Below, one piece after another: positions 37,666 through 47,700 of a stretch of 64,000 nt of DNA. A program made the position numbers and the translations under genes. This DNA is from Streptomyces sp. NBC_01233 (lineage in GTDB: Bacteria; Actinomycetota; Actinomycetes; Streptomycetales; Streptomycetaceae). The stretch is from the NCBI RefSeq assembly GCF_035989305.1, contig NZ_CP108514.1, forward strand, positions 9,280,501-9,344,500, written 5' to 3'. The notes under the pieces are model-generated. The model was given only the letters and a program-made list of their open reading frames with translations. It searched no databases and was not told the DNA's origin. Each line of letters starts with the position of its first letter. Positions within the stretch are counted from its first letter, which is position 1.

Positions 37666-37977
37666 GGGTGGGCGGCCGCGACGGGCCCGGGAACCGGCGG
37701 GCTGGGCACGGTCGAAGAGGAGGGCTCGTTCGGCGTCGTCCCGTTGCAGGGCCCGTGCGGCGGCGTCCAGGCCCTCTCGGAGATGCCCTGGCCGCGGCCC
37801 CGCTCCGGGCGGATGCGGCAGTCGACGCTGACCCCGGGGAGCTGCGGCTTCCTCGCTGCTCAGCCCCGGTACGCGGCGGGACCCGGCGGTCAGGGAGCGG
37901 GGCCAACTTAGCACTCCGGAGCCGCATTTGGAGCAGTGGATTCAAGGTGGCGCCGCCTGTCAGGGCGGGTTCGGGCA

Positions 37978-38008
37978 CGTTCAACTGCGCCGCCGCTGCA
38001 GTTGAACG
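37978..38008. promoter_or_regulatory. Perfect 11-base inverted repeat, operator- or attenuator-like
   Basis: Arms CGTTCAACTGC and GCAGTTGAACG with a 9-base spacer, 236 bases upstream of the first NRPS start. The arms are less GC-rich than the surroundings, which fits a regulator-binding palindrome better than a terminator, though a terminator for upstream transcription is possible. Confidence 0.5.
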
Positions 38009-38243
38009 CACGACTTCGGCACACATTGATCACTGAGCGCCCCTGGGTCATAGTGACTCACCGTAAAGCTGGGGGGACTGTTGAGAGCTGTGCACCGGAG
38101 GGCATTCCCGCCGGCTTTGGGGCCTTGTCATCGGCCGATGCGAAGCGAGCGGTATGGAGATGTTCCCCTGCGGACTGCATGGCGTAAATTCGCGCGTCAT
38201 TCGTGCGGTAATTTGTGGATCGAAATGATGGGGGTATGCGGCC

Positions 38244-41200
38244 GTGTCTGGAACCGAGCGTGATCTTCACGAATTGACGGGGGCCCAGCGCGGTGTCTGG
38301 TACGTTCAGCAGCTGTCCTCCGACAGATCCCTCTGCAACATCGGCGAATACTTCGACATCCGAGGCGACCTGGTCGTGGACCTCTTCGTCGCCGCTGTGC
38401 GGAAGGCGGTGGAGGAATCCGACACCTTCCGCCTGCGGTTCACCGGAGACGGTGAGTCGGCGCGCCAGTACTTCGCTCCCGCGGGCGAGGCGGAAGTCGA
38501 GGTCCTTGACCTGAGTTCCGTCCCGGACCCGGTCGCCACCGCCGAGGCGTGGATGGCGAAGGAATTTCGCCACCCGGTCGATCTGTCGGAGGAGCCCGCG
38601 TTCAAGTACGCGGTCATCAGAATTGCACCCGACCGGCACTTCTGGTTCTATCGGATCCACCACCTGGTATTCGACGGCTGGAGTGCCACGGTCATCAGCT
38701 CCCGTGTGGCGCAGATCTATGCCGCCCTCCTCTCCGGACGCCCGGCCGATGAAGGGGCCTTGGAGTCGGTCACGGTTCTTCTGGAATCCGACGCCTCCTA
38801 TCGTTCCTCGGAACAATTTCTGGCGGACCGGAGATTCTGGCTCGAATCGCTCTCCGGCCTGTCGGAATCCGGCGGGGGGCACACGACGGCGCAGACTCTG
38901 CCGGGCCTGGCAACGCGCCATGTGGAAGCCGCCGACGCCGAATTCGCCCGTGCGCTGCCGGCGGCCGCCCGCGCGCTGCGGACCACCGTCGCCGGCCTGG
39001 TGGTCGCGGCGGCGGCCATCTATCTCCACCGCACGACGCGGAAGCGGGACATCGTCCTCGGACTGTCCGTCCCGGGGCGGACCGGGGCGCGGGAGAGGGG
39101 CGTCCCGGGAATGACGGCCACCATCCTGCCCATCCGGCTCCACGTGGACCGGGAGACTTCTGTCGAGGGTCTCGTCCGGCAGATCTCCAAGGTGATCCGT
39201 CTCGCCCTCAAGTATCAGCGGTACCAGCAGACGGACATGGCCCACGACCTCGGGTGGACGCACGGCGGCTCGCTCTTCGACCTGCTCGTGAACGTCATGT
39301 CCTTCGACTACCCGACGCAGTTCGGCGACTGTGAGACGATCACGCGCCCGGTCTCCAACGGGCCTGTCGAAAACATGCGGCTCTGCGTCTACGACCGGGC
39401 GGGCGAGGGCAAGCTGGACATCGCGTTCGACGTCAACACTGCTCTGCACGGAGCCGAGACGGCGCGCGGAATGTCACGCTCCCTGACGGCCGTGCTGAAG
39501 TGGCTCGTGACGGCGGATCCGGCCGAGACGACCGGAGCGGCGGAGCTGCTCGGTGCGCAGGAACGCCGGCGGGTGGTCGAGGAATGGAATGCGACCCAGA
39601 CCCCGGCGCCCGATGCGACGGTGCCCCAGCTCTTTGCGGCGCAGGCCGCCCGGACGCCGGACGCGCGCGCCGTGGTGGCAGACGGCTCGGCGGTCACCTA
39701 CGCCGAACTCGACGCGTGGGCCACCCGGTTGGCGCACTGTCTCAAAGCCCGAGGGGTGGCGGCCGAATCGGTCGTGGGGCTGTGCCTGCCGCGCGGCGCG
39801 CAGATGATCGCGGCGATCCTGGCGGTGTGGAAGGCCGGGGCGGCGTACCTGCCGGTCGACCCGGCGTATCCGGCGGAGCGGATCGCCTACATGCTGGCCG
39901 ACAGCGGGGCGGCAGTCGTTCTCGTCGACGGCCTCGGCGAGGCCGCCGACTACGGCCGGGTGCCCACCATCGCGCTGGATGATCCCGAGGTGGTTGTCGA
40001 GGTGGCGGGGGCGTCGGTGTCGGCGCTTGGGGTTGAGGTGGGGGGGGGGGGGGGGGGGGGGGCAGTTGGCGTATGTGGTTTATACGTCGGGGTCGTCGGG
40101 TGTGCCGAAGGGTGTGGGGGTGACGCATGGTGGTTTGGTGAATTATGTGGTGTCGGTGCCTGGTCGGGTGGGGTTTGGTGGGGTTGGGGTCCGGTATGCG
40201 TTGTTGCAGCCGGTGGTGACGGATCTTGGTAACACGGTGGTGTTCGGGAGTTTGGTGTCGGGTGGTGAGTTGCATGTGTTGGGGGAGGGGGTGGTGGGTG
40301 ATCCCCGGTTGGTGGCGGGGTATTTGGCGGAGCATCGTATTGATGGTGTGAAGGTGGTGCCGTCGCATTTGGAGGCGTTGGCGGCGGGTGTGTCGCTTGC
40401 GTCTTTGGTGCCGGCGGGGTCGTTGGTGCTGGGTGGTGAGGCGGCGTCGGCGGCGTTGGTGGGGCGGTTGTTGGAGGTTTCGGGTGGGTGTGGGGTTTTC
40501 AATCATTACGGGCCGACGGAGGCCACGGTTGGTGTGGCGGCTGGGCGTCTGACGCGGGAGCGTGTGGTGTCGGGTGTGGTGCCGGTGGGTGGGCCGGTGG
40601 CGAATACGTGTCTGTATGTGTTGGATGCGTCGCTTGAGCCGGTGCCTGTGGGTGTGGCTGGTGAGTTGTATGTGTCGGGTGTGCAGTTGGCTCGTGGGTA
40701 TGTGGGGCGTGCGGGTTTGACTGCGGAGCGGTTCGTGGCTTGTCCGTTCGGTCCGGCGGGTGAGCGGATGTACCGTACGGGCGATCGGGTGAAGTGGACC
40801 GATGACGGTGACGTGGTGTTCGCGGGGCGTGTGGACGAGCAGGTCAAGATCCGCGGCTACCGGGTCGAACCCGGCGAGGTCGAGAGCGTACTGACCACGC
40901 ATCCGCAGGTCGCCCTGGCGGCGGTTGTCGCACGCGAGGACACGCCGGGGGACACCCGCCTGGTGGCCTACGTGGTTCCGGCCGGCGAACAGGACGGCAC
41001 CCGGCTCGGTGCGTCTCTCCGCGAGTTCTCAGCAGGCCGGTTGCCGGAGCACATGGTGCCCTCGGCGGTCGTGGTACTCGACGAACTGCCTCTGACGGCC
41101 AACGGCAAACTGGACCGGAAAGAGCTGCCCGCCCCCGACTTCACCGCGGCTGCGACCGAGGGCGGCCGCGGCCCGGCGACGGTACGGGAGGAGATCCTGT

Positions 41201-44200
41201 GCCGGACGTTCGCCGAGGTGCTGGGCGTGGACAGCGTCGGCGTCGACGACGACTTCTTCGCCCTGGGCGGCCACTCGCTCCTCGCGGTGCGCCTCGTGGC
41301 CGCTCTGCGGGAGCGGGGGGTGCCGGTCCCGGTGCAGGCGTTCTTCGCGACACCGACCCCGTCCGCGCTCGCGCAGGTGACCGAGGCGGAAACGCTCGTC
41401 GTGCCGCCGAACCTGATCCCCGCGGGAGCCACGGAGATCACCCCGGAGATGCTGCCGCTGGTGGACCTCGACGAGGCCGAGACCGCGCGGCTCGTGGAAC
41501 AGGTGGAGGGCGGCGCGTCCAACATCGCGGACGTCTACCCGCTCGCCCCGTTGCAGGAAGGAATCTTCTTCCACCACCTGATGAGCGAACAGCAGGACGC
41601 GGACGTGTACGCGATGCCCTTGGTCCTGGGCTTCGATTCGCGCGAGCGGCTCGACGCGTTCCTCGGCGCATTGCAAGAGGTGGTGGACCGTCACGACATC
41701 TACCGCACGGCGATCGTGTGGGAGGGGCTGCGCGAACCGGTGCAGGTGGTCCAGCGCCGCGCCACGCTGCCAGTCGAGGAGGTGGACCCCGTTCCACAGG
41801 GCGGTGGCGACGCCGTGCAGCGGATGCTCGCGGCCGGAACAGGGACGATGGATCTGGGCCGTGCCCCGCTGCTCGCCGTGCACACGGCCGCGGAGCCGGT
41901 CGACGGCCGGTGGCTCGCACTGCTGCGCATCCACCACCTCGTACGGGACCACACCACGCAGGACGTGCTCCTGAGCTGCGGGCCCTCATGTCGGGCCGGG
42001 GCGAGACCCTGCCCGCGCCGCTGCCGTTCCGGAACTTCGTCGCCCAGGCACGCCTCGGCACGGCGGACGAAGAGCACGAGCGGTACTTCACCGGGCTGCT
42101 CGGCGACGTGGAGGAGGCCACCGCCCCGTTCGGGCTCATGGACGTTCGCGGAGACGGCACCGACGCGCAGCAGGCCCAGATGCCCGTCGACGCGGAACTG
42201 GCCGCCCGCGTCCGTGAGCTGGCGCGCTCGCTCGGCGTGAGCTCCGCCACCGTCTTCCACCTGGCCTGGGCCCGCGTGGTGGCCGCGGTCAGCGGCCGGG
42301 ACGACGTGGTGTTCGGCACGGTGCTGTTCGGTCGGATGAACTCGGGTGCCGGTTCGGACCGGGTTTCCGGACTCTTCCTCAACACCCTGCCGATGCGGGT
42401 GCGCATCGGTGGGAGGAGCGTGGCGGGGGCCCTGGCCGTAGTACGCGACCAGTTGGCCGAGCTGCTGGTGCACGAGCACGCTCCGCTCGCTCTCGCGCAG
42501 CGGGCCAGCGCAGTACCGGCCGGCAGCCCGCTCTTCACCTCGGTCTTCAACTACCGCCACAGTCAGAAGGCTTCGCGCCCCGTCGGCGGCGAGGCTGCCG
42601 TGGACCTCGAAGGCGTCCGGCTCGAGTACATGTGGGACCGCTCGAACTACCCGCTCAACGTGTCCGTCGGTGACCTCGGCACCGGCTTCGAACTGACCGT
42701 CCACGCCGTGGAGCCGGCCGATCCGGTGCGGGTGGGCGCATTGCTGCAGACCTGCTTGGCGAATGTCGTGGCGGCCCTGGAGGAGGCGCCCGGGACGCCC
42801 TTCGCGTCGCTGGAGGTTCTGGACGGCGCGGAGCGGCGTCGCGTCGTGGAGGAGTGGAACGGCACGGAGGTGCCCGCCGTGGGGGCGGTGCTGGTGCCGG
42901 AGTTGTTCGCGGCTCAGGTGGCGCGGACTCCGGATGCGGTCGCGGTGATCGCGGACGGCGGCGTCTCGGTGTCGTACGCCGAGCTCGACGCACGGGTCAA
43001 CCGGTTGGCGCACTACCTGCGCGCGCAGGGCGTCGGGCGGGAGTCGCTGGTCGGGCTGTGCCTGCCGCGGAGCATCGAGATGATCGTCGCGATCTTGGCC
43101 GTGTGGCGGGCGGGGGCGGCGTACGTACCGCTGGACGTGGAGCATCCGGCCGAGCGGCTGGCGTTCACGCTGACGGACAGCGGGGCTTCGGTGCTGATCG
43201 GGACGGGCGAGGTCCTGGACGAACTGCCGGCGGGCCGGATCCGGACGGTGGATCTCGATGACAGGCCGGTCAGGGCCGGCCTGGCGGGTCAGCCGACGTC
43301 CGCTCCCGAACTCCCCGTGGAGCGCGACGAGCTGGCGTACGTGATGTACACCTCCGGGTCGACGGGTGCGCCGAAGGGCGTTGCCGTGACGCAGGGCGGG
43401 CTGGCGAACTACGTCGCCTGGGCTGCCGGGGCGTACGGCATGGAGGAGGGCGGCGGGGGTGCCGCGCTGCATTCGTCGCTGGCCTTCGACTTGACGGTGA
43501 CGAGTGTGCTGGTGCCCTTGGTGTCGGGGTCCGCGGTCGTGGTGAGCGTGCCGGGTGGCGCCGATGGGCTCGCTGAGGTGATCCGGGATTCGGCCGAGTT
43601 CGGCCTGGTGAAGGTGGTTCCGGGGCACCTTCCGGTGCTGGCGGAGCTGTTGACTCCGGTGGAGGCGGCGGGTGCGGCGCGGCGTCTGGTCGTGGGCGGT
43701 GAGGCGCCGACGGGCGCCGATGTCCGGACCTGGCTGGCGCGGGCGCCGGAGTCGGTGGTGGTGAACGAGTACGGGCCCACCGAGACGGTGGTGGGATGTT
43801 GTGTGTTCGAGGTGGCGGCGGGTGACGTGGTCGGTGAGGTGGTGCCGATCGGCCGGCCGATCGCGAACACGCGGCTGTACGTGCTCGATGACGGCCTGCG
43901 GCCGGTGCCGGTCGGGGTCGCGGGCGAGCTCTACATCGCGGGTGATCAGCTGGCGCGGGGCTATGCGGGCCGCGCCGGGCTGACGGCGGAGCGTTTCGTG
44001 GCCTGCCCGTTCGCGCCCGGTGAGCGGATGTACCGGTCCGGGGACCTGGCGCGATGGTCCGGAGACGGCCGGCTGGTGTTCCTGGGCCGGTCGGACGAGC
44101 AGGTGAAGGTGCGCGGGTTCCGGGTGGAGCCGGGTGAAGTGGGTGCGGTGGTCGCGGCCCACGCGGGAGTGGCACAGGCGGCGGTCGTCGCCCGGAAGGA

Positions 44201-44723
44201 TGCGCCGGGGGATTCCCGCCTGGTCGCCTACGTCGTGCCGCTCCCGGGATCGCATGAGGGCACCGCCGAACTCGGAGATTCCATAAGAAAGTTCGCGGTT
44301 TCACGGCTGCCGGAGCACATGGTGCCCTCGGCGGTCGTGGTCCTGGACGCGCTGCCGGTCACGGCCAACGGCAAGCTCGAGCGCAGGGCCCTGCCGGCCC
44401 CGGACTACGCCGGGGCCGCCGGGGCGGGGCGCGGGCCGGTGAGCGTGCAGGAAGAGCTCCTGTGCCAGGCGTTCGCAGAGGTGCTGGGACTGCCGGCGGT
44501 CGGGGTCGACGACGACTTCTTCGCGCTCGGCGGCCAGTCGCTCCTGGCCACCCGGCTCGTCAGCCGCGTACGAACGCTGCTCGGCGTCCAGCCACGCATC
44601 CGCGTGCTGTTCGACAGCCCCACTCCGGCCGGTCTCGCGACCTGGATCACCCAACAGGCCGGCAACCAGAACAAGTCCAGGCCCGCAGTGCGGCCGATGC
44701 GTCAGCAGGAGGAGTCCCGATGA
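38244..44723 (+). CDS. NRPS, modules 1-2: C-A-PCP-C-A-PCP (two apparent frameshifts)
   Basis: First large NRPS gene, GTG start at 38244. The protein (about 2,150 residues once the frame is repaired) has a starter-like condensation domain ([14 protein letters not shown], active site HHLVFDGWS) that may N-acylate the first residue, an Asp-type A domain, PCP, a dual C/E-like condensation domain, an Asn-type A domain and PCP. The frame is lost at a 23-G run (40040-40062) and again near 41974, where AGCGAG expected from paralogous modules is reduced by four bases. Both sides of each break are homologous NRPS sequence, so this is one gene. Assembly error is more likely than decay because the 19 kb downstream is almost wholly open. 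The stop overlaps the next start (ATGA). Confidence 0.85.
38250..41400 (+). other. NRPS module 1 (C starter-like, A predicted Asp, PCP)
   Basis: C1 about 38270-39560 (HHLVFDGWS intact). A1 about 39600-41150; specificity residues read DLTKVGHVGK, nearly identical to the aspartate code DLTKVGHIGK I recall. PCP1 about 41170-41385 with the phosphopantetheine Ser in [14 protein letters not shown]. The A1 sequence between 40063 and about 40740 uses many T- and G-ending codons, unlike both flanks. Confidence 0.75.
40040..40062. repeat. 23-base poly-G tract at a frame break
   Basis: An uninterrupted run of 23 G lies inside adenylation domain 1, between GVEV and [10 protein letters not shown]. Twenty-two G follow the last full upstream codon (GTG at 40038), one more than a multiple of three, so the frame breaks here. 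Confidence 0.95.
41400..44660 (+). other. NRPS module 2 (dual C/E-like C, A predicted Asn, PCP)
   Basis: C2 about 41520-42830 has [18 protein letters not shown] near its N-terminus and HHLVRDHTT as the second His motif, the pattern of dual condensation/epimerization domains; residue 1 would therefore become D. A2 about 42890-44430: specificity residues DLTKVGEVGK, the asparagine type. PCP2 about 44450-44650 ([14 protein letters not shown], with Gln in place of His before the Ser). A short linker ([14 protein letters not shown]) ends the protein. Confidence 0.75.
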
Positions 44724-47700
44724 TTCCGTTGTCGTTCGCTCAGCGTCGGCTGTGGTGCCTGGGCCAGTTGGAGGGCCCGAGCGCGACGTACAACATCGCC
44801 ATGGCGCTGCGCCTGACCGGGCAGCTGGAACGTGACGTGCTGGAGGCGGCGCTGCGGGACGTCATCGGGCGGCACGAGGTGCTGCGCACGGTGTTCCCGG
44901 CGATCGACGGGGAGCCGTACCAGCGGATCCTGTCGGTCGAGGAGGCAGGCTTCGAGCTCACGACCGCGAGAACGGGGCCCGAGGAGCTCCCGGGCGTGCT
45001 GGCCGAGGCGTCGGCGTACACCTTCGACCTCTCGTCGGAGATTCCGCTGCGCGCCTGGCTCTACGCCCTGGGCCGGGACGAGTACGTGCTCGCGATGACC
45101 GTGCATCACATCGCGGGAGACGGCTGGTCGATGGGGCCGCTGGCCCGCGACGTGTCGGCCGCGTACGCGGCGCGGTCGGCGGGAGAGGCGCCGCGGTGGG
45201 AACCGCTGCCGGTGCAGTACGCCGACTATGCCCTGTGGCAACGGGAGCTGCTGGACGGAGGGGACGCCGGCGAGGGGGTCCTGGCCGAACAAGTCGCCTA
45301 CTGGCGCGCGAGGTTGGCGGGCGCTCAGGAGGAGCTGGAGCTCCCGGTGGACCGGCCGCGTCCGGCCGTGGCGGCTCACGAGGGCCACCGCTTCGGGCTG
45401 GAGCTCTCGGCCGAGTCACACGCCCGGTTGCTCGACATGGCGCGTGAGCGGGGGGTGACCCTGTTCATGGTGCTGCAGTCGTCCCTGGCGGTCCTGCTGA
45501 GCCGGTTGGGTGCCGGTGACGACTTTCCCATCGGTGCGGCGGTCGCCGGCCGGACGGACGAGGCCTTCGACGACCTGGTGGGGTCCTTCGTCAACACTCT
45601 GGTGATGCGCACCGATCTGTCCGGCGACCCGACGGTCGGAGAGCTCCTCGAGCGGGTGCGCGAGGCCGGGCTGGACGCACTGGACCACCAGGACGTGCCG
45701 TTCGAGCGTCTGGTGGAGGAGCTTGCGCCGGCGCGCTCGCTGTCGCGGCACCCCTTGTTCCAGGTGATGCTCACCGTTCAGAACACGGCCTCCGCGGAGG
45801 TCGGACTGCCCGGCCTGCGGGTCGAACCGGTGCCCACGGGTGGGACGACGGCCAAGTTCGACCTGGAGGTGTCGGTAGGCGAGTCGTTCGACGCGGATGG
45901 TGCGCCGGCCGGAGTGAGCGGCCGGTTCGTGGCCGCGAAGGACCTGTTCGACGCGAGGACCGCCGAGCGGCTCGCGGGTTGGCTGCTGAGGGTCGTCGAG
46001 GCGCTGCCGACGGCTCTGGACACCCGGCTGTCGGCGGTGGAGCTGCTCGATGAGTCCGAGCTTCGGCAGTTGGTGGCCGGAGGGACCGGGGCGGTGCGCC
46101 CGGTACCGGACGCGACGGTGCCCGGGCTGTTCGGGGAACGGGCTGCGCGGACGCCGGACGCGGTGGCGTTGGTCTCCGGTGAAGTGACGCTCTCCTACGC
46201 CGAGTTGGACGCGCGGGCAAACCGTGTGGCACGTCGGCTGCGGGCCCGGGGTGTGGGGCCGGAGTCGGTCGTGGCGGTCTGCATGGAACGGCGCGCCGAC
46301 CTCGTGGTGGCACTGCTGGGTGTGCTCAAGGCGGGAGGCGCGTATCTGCCGGTGGATGTGGACCATCCGGCGGAGCGGGTGGCGTTCATGTTCGCGGATG
46401 CCGCCCCGACATGCGTCGTGACGTCCTCGGCGTGGGCATCCGTCGTGCCGGAGAAGGCGAGCGGGATACCGGTCGTGCTGATCGACGACCCTGCGCTGGA
46501 AGCGGAGTCGGACGGTCTGATGACCGCGCCGGTACCGGACGCGGTCATTGCCCCCGGGAATGCCGCGTACGTGATGTACACGTCGGGTTCGACGGGTGTG
46601 CCGAAGGGTGTGGTGGCGACTCATCGGGATGTGGTGGAGCTGGCGCTGGCCTCGCACTGGGGCCTGTCGAGTGGCGCGCGGGTCCTGTTCCACGCGCCGC
46701 ACACGTTCGATGCGTCGTCGTATGAGGTGTGGGTGGCGTTGTTGTCGGGTGCGACCGTGGTGGTGGCCCCGGTGGGCGTCGCGGTGGACGGTGGTGTGCT
46801 GCGGTCGTGGGTCGCCGGGTACGGTCTGACCCACGTGCACGTGACGGCCGGCCTGTTCCGGGTGTTGGCGGAGCGGGATCCGGGGTGTTTCGTCGGGGTG
46901 CGTGACGTGTTGACCGGTGGTGATGTGGTGCCGGTGGATGCGGTGCGGCGGGTGGTGGAGGCGTGTGCGGGTGTGGTGGTCCGTCATCTGTACGGGCCGA
47001 CGGAGGTCACGCTGTGTGCCACGCAGCACGAGGTGCGCGGTCCGGAGGTGTTGGGGGATGCGCTGCCGATCGGTGGTGCGCTGGACAACACGCGGGCCTA
47101 TGTCCTGGACGAGCGGCTGCGGCCGGTGCCGGTGGGGGTTGCGGGTGAGTTGTATGTGGCTGGTGCGGGTGTGGGCGGGGGTATCTGGGGCGTGGTGGTC
47201 TGACGGCGGAGCGGTTTGTCGCGGATCCGTTCGTGGGTGGTGGCGGGCGGATGTACCGGACGGGTGACCGGGTGCGCTGGTCGGGTGGTGGCCTGTTGGT
47301 GTTCGTGGGTCGGTCGGACGAGCAGGTGAAGATCCGTGGGTTCCGGGTGGAGCCGGGTGAGGTGGAGGCGGTGCTGGCCGGGCTGCCGTCGGTGGCTCAG
47401 GTGTCGGTGGTGGCGCGTGAGGACGTGCCGGGTGACAAGCGGCTTGTGGCTTATGTGGTGCCTGTTGGGGACGGTGCCGGTGGTGATGGTCTCGCTGTTT
47501 CCGTGAGGGAGGCGGCGTCGGAGCGGCTGCCGGGGTACATGGTGCCCTCGGCGGTGGTGGTCCTGGACGTGCTGCCGTTGACGGGCAACGGGAAGCTGGA
47601 CCGCAGGGCCCTGCCCGCGCCCGCGTACACGACGGTCCCGGGCCGGGCCCCGGCGAACGCGCGTGAGGAGATCCTGTGCCAGGTCTTCACGCAGGTGCTC

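Larger units (their letters stand above)
37342..38243. other. Regulatory gap upstream of the large NRPS genes
   Basis: About 0.9 kb without a convincing intact gene. It contains a GGGCT pentamer repeat (37646-37665), a perfect inverted repeat (37978-38008), and on the minus strand around 37710-37800 a short TPR-like fragment (LREGLDAAARALQRDDAERA) that has no clear start or continuation. The last 200 bases are lower in GC and probably hold the NRPS promoter. Confidence 0.5.

Noticed and set aside
37423..37914. Possible minus-strand gene in the NRPS upstream gap
   Set aside because: Only about 30 residues look TPR-like; the rest is low complexity and no start or ribosome site is evident.
38244..44723. 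Interpreting the frame breaks as three separate genes
   Set aside because: The breaks fall inside single domains (A1 and C2), and both sides align with intact paralogous modules, so split genes would leave non-functional half domains.
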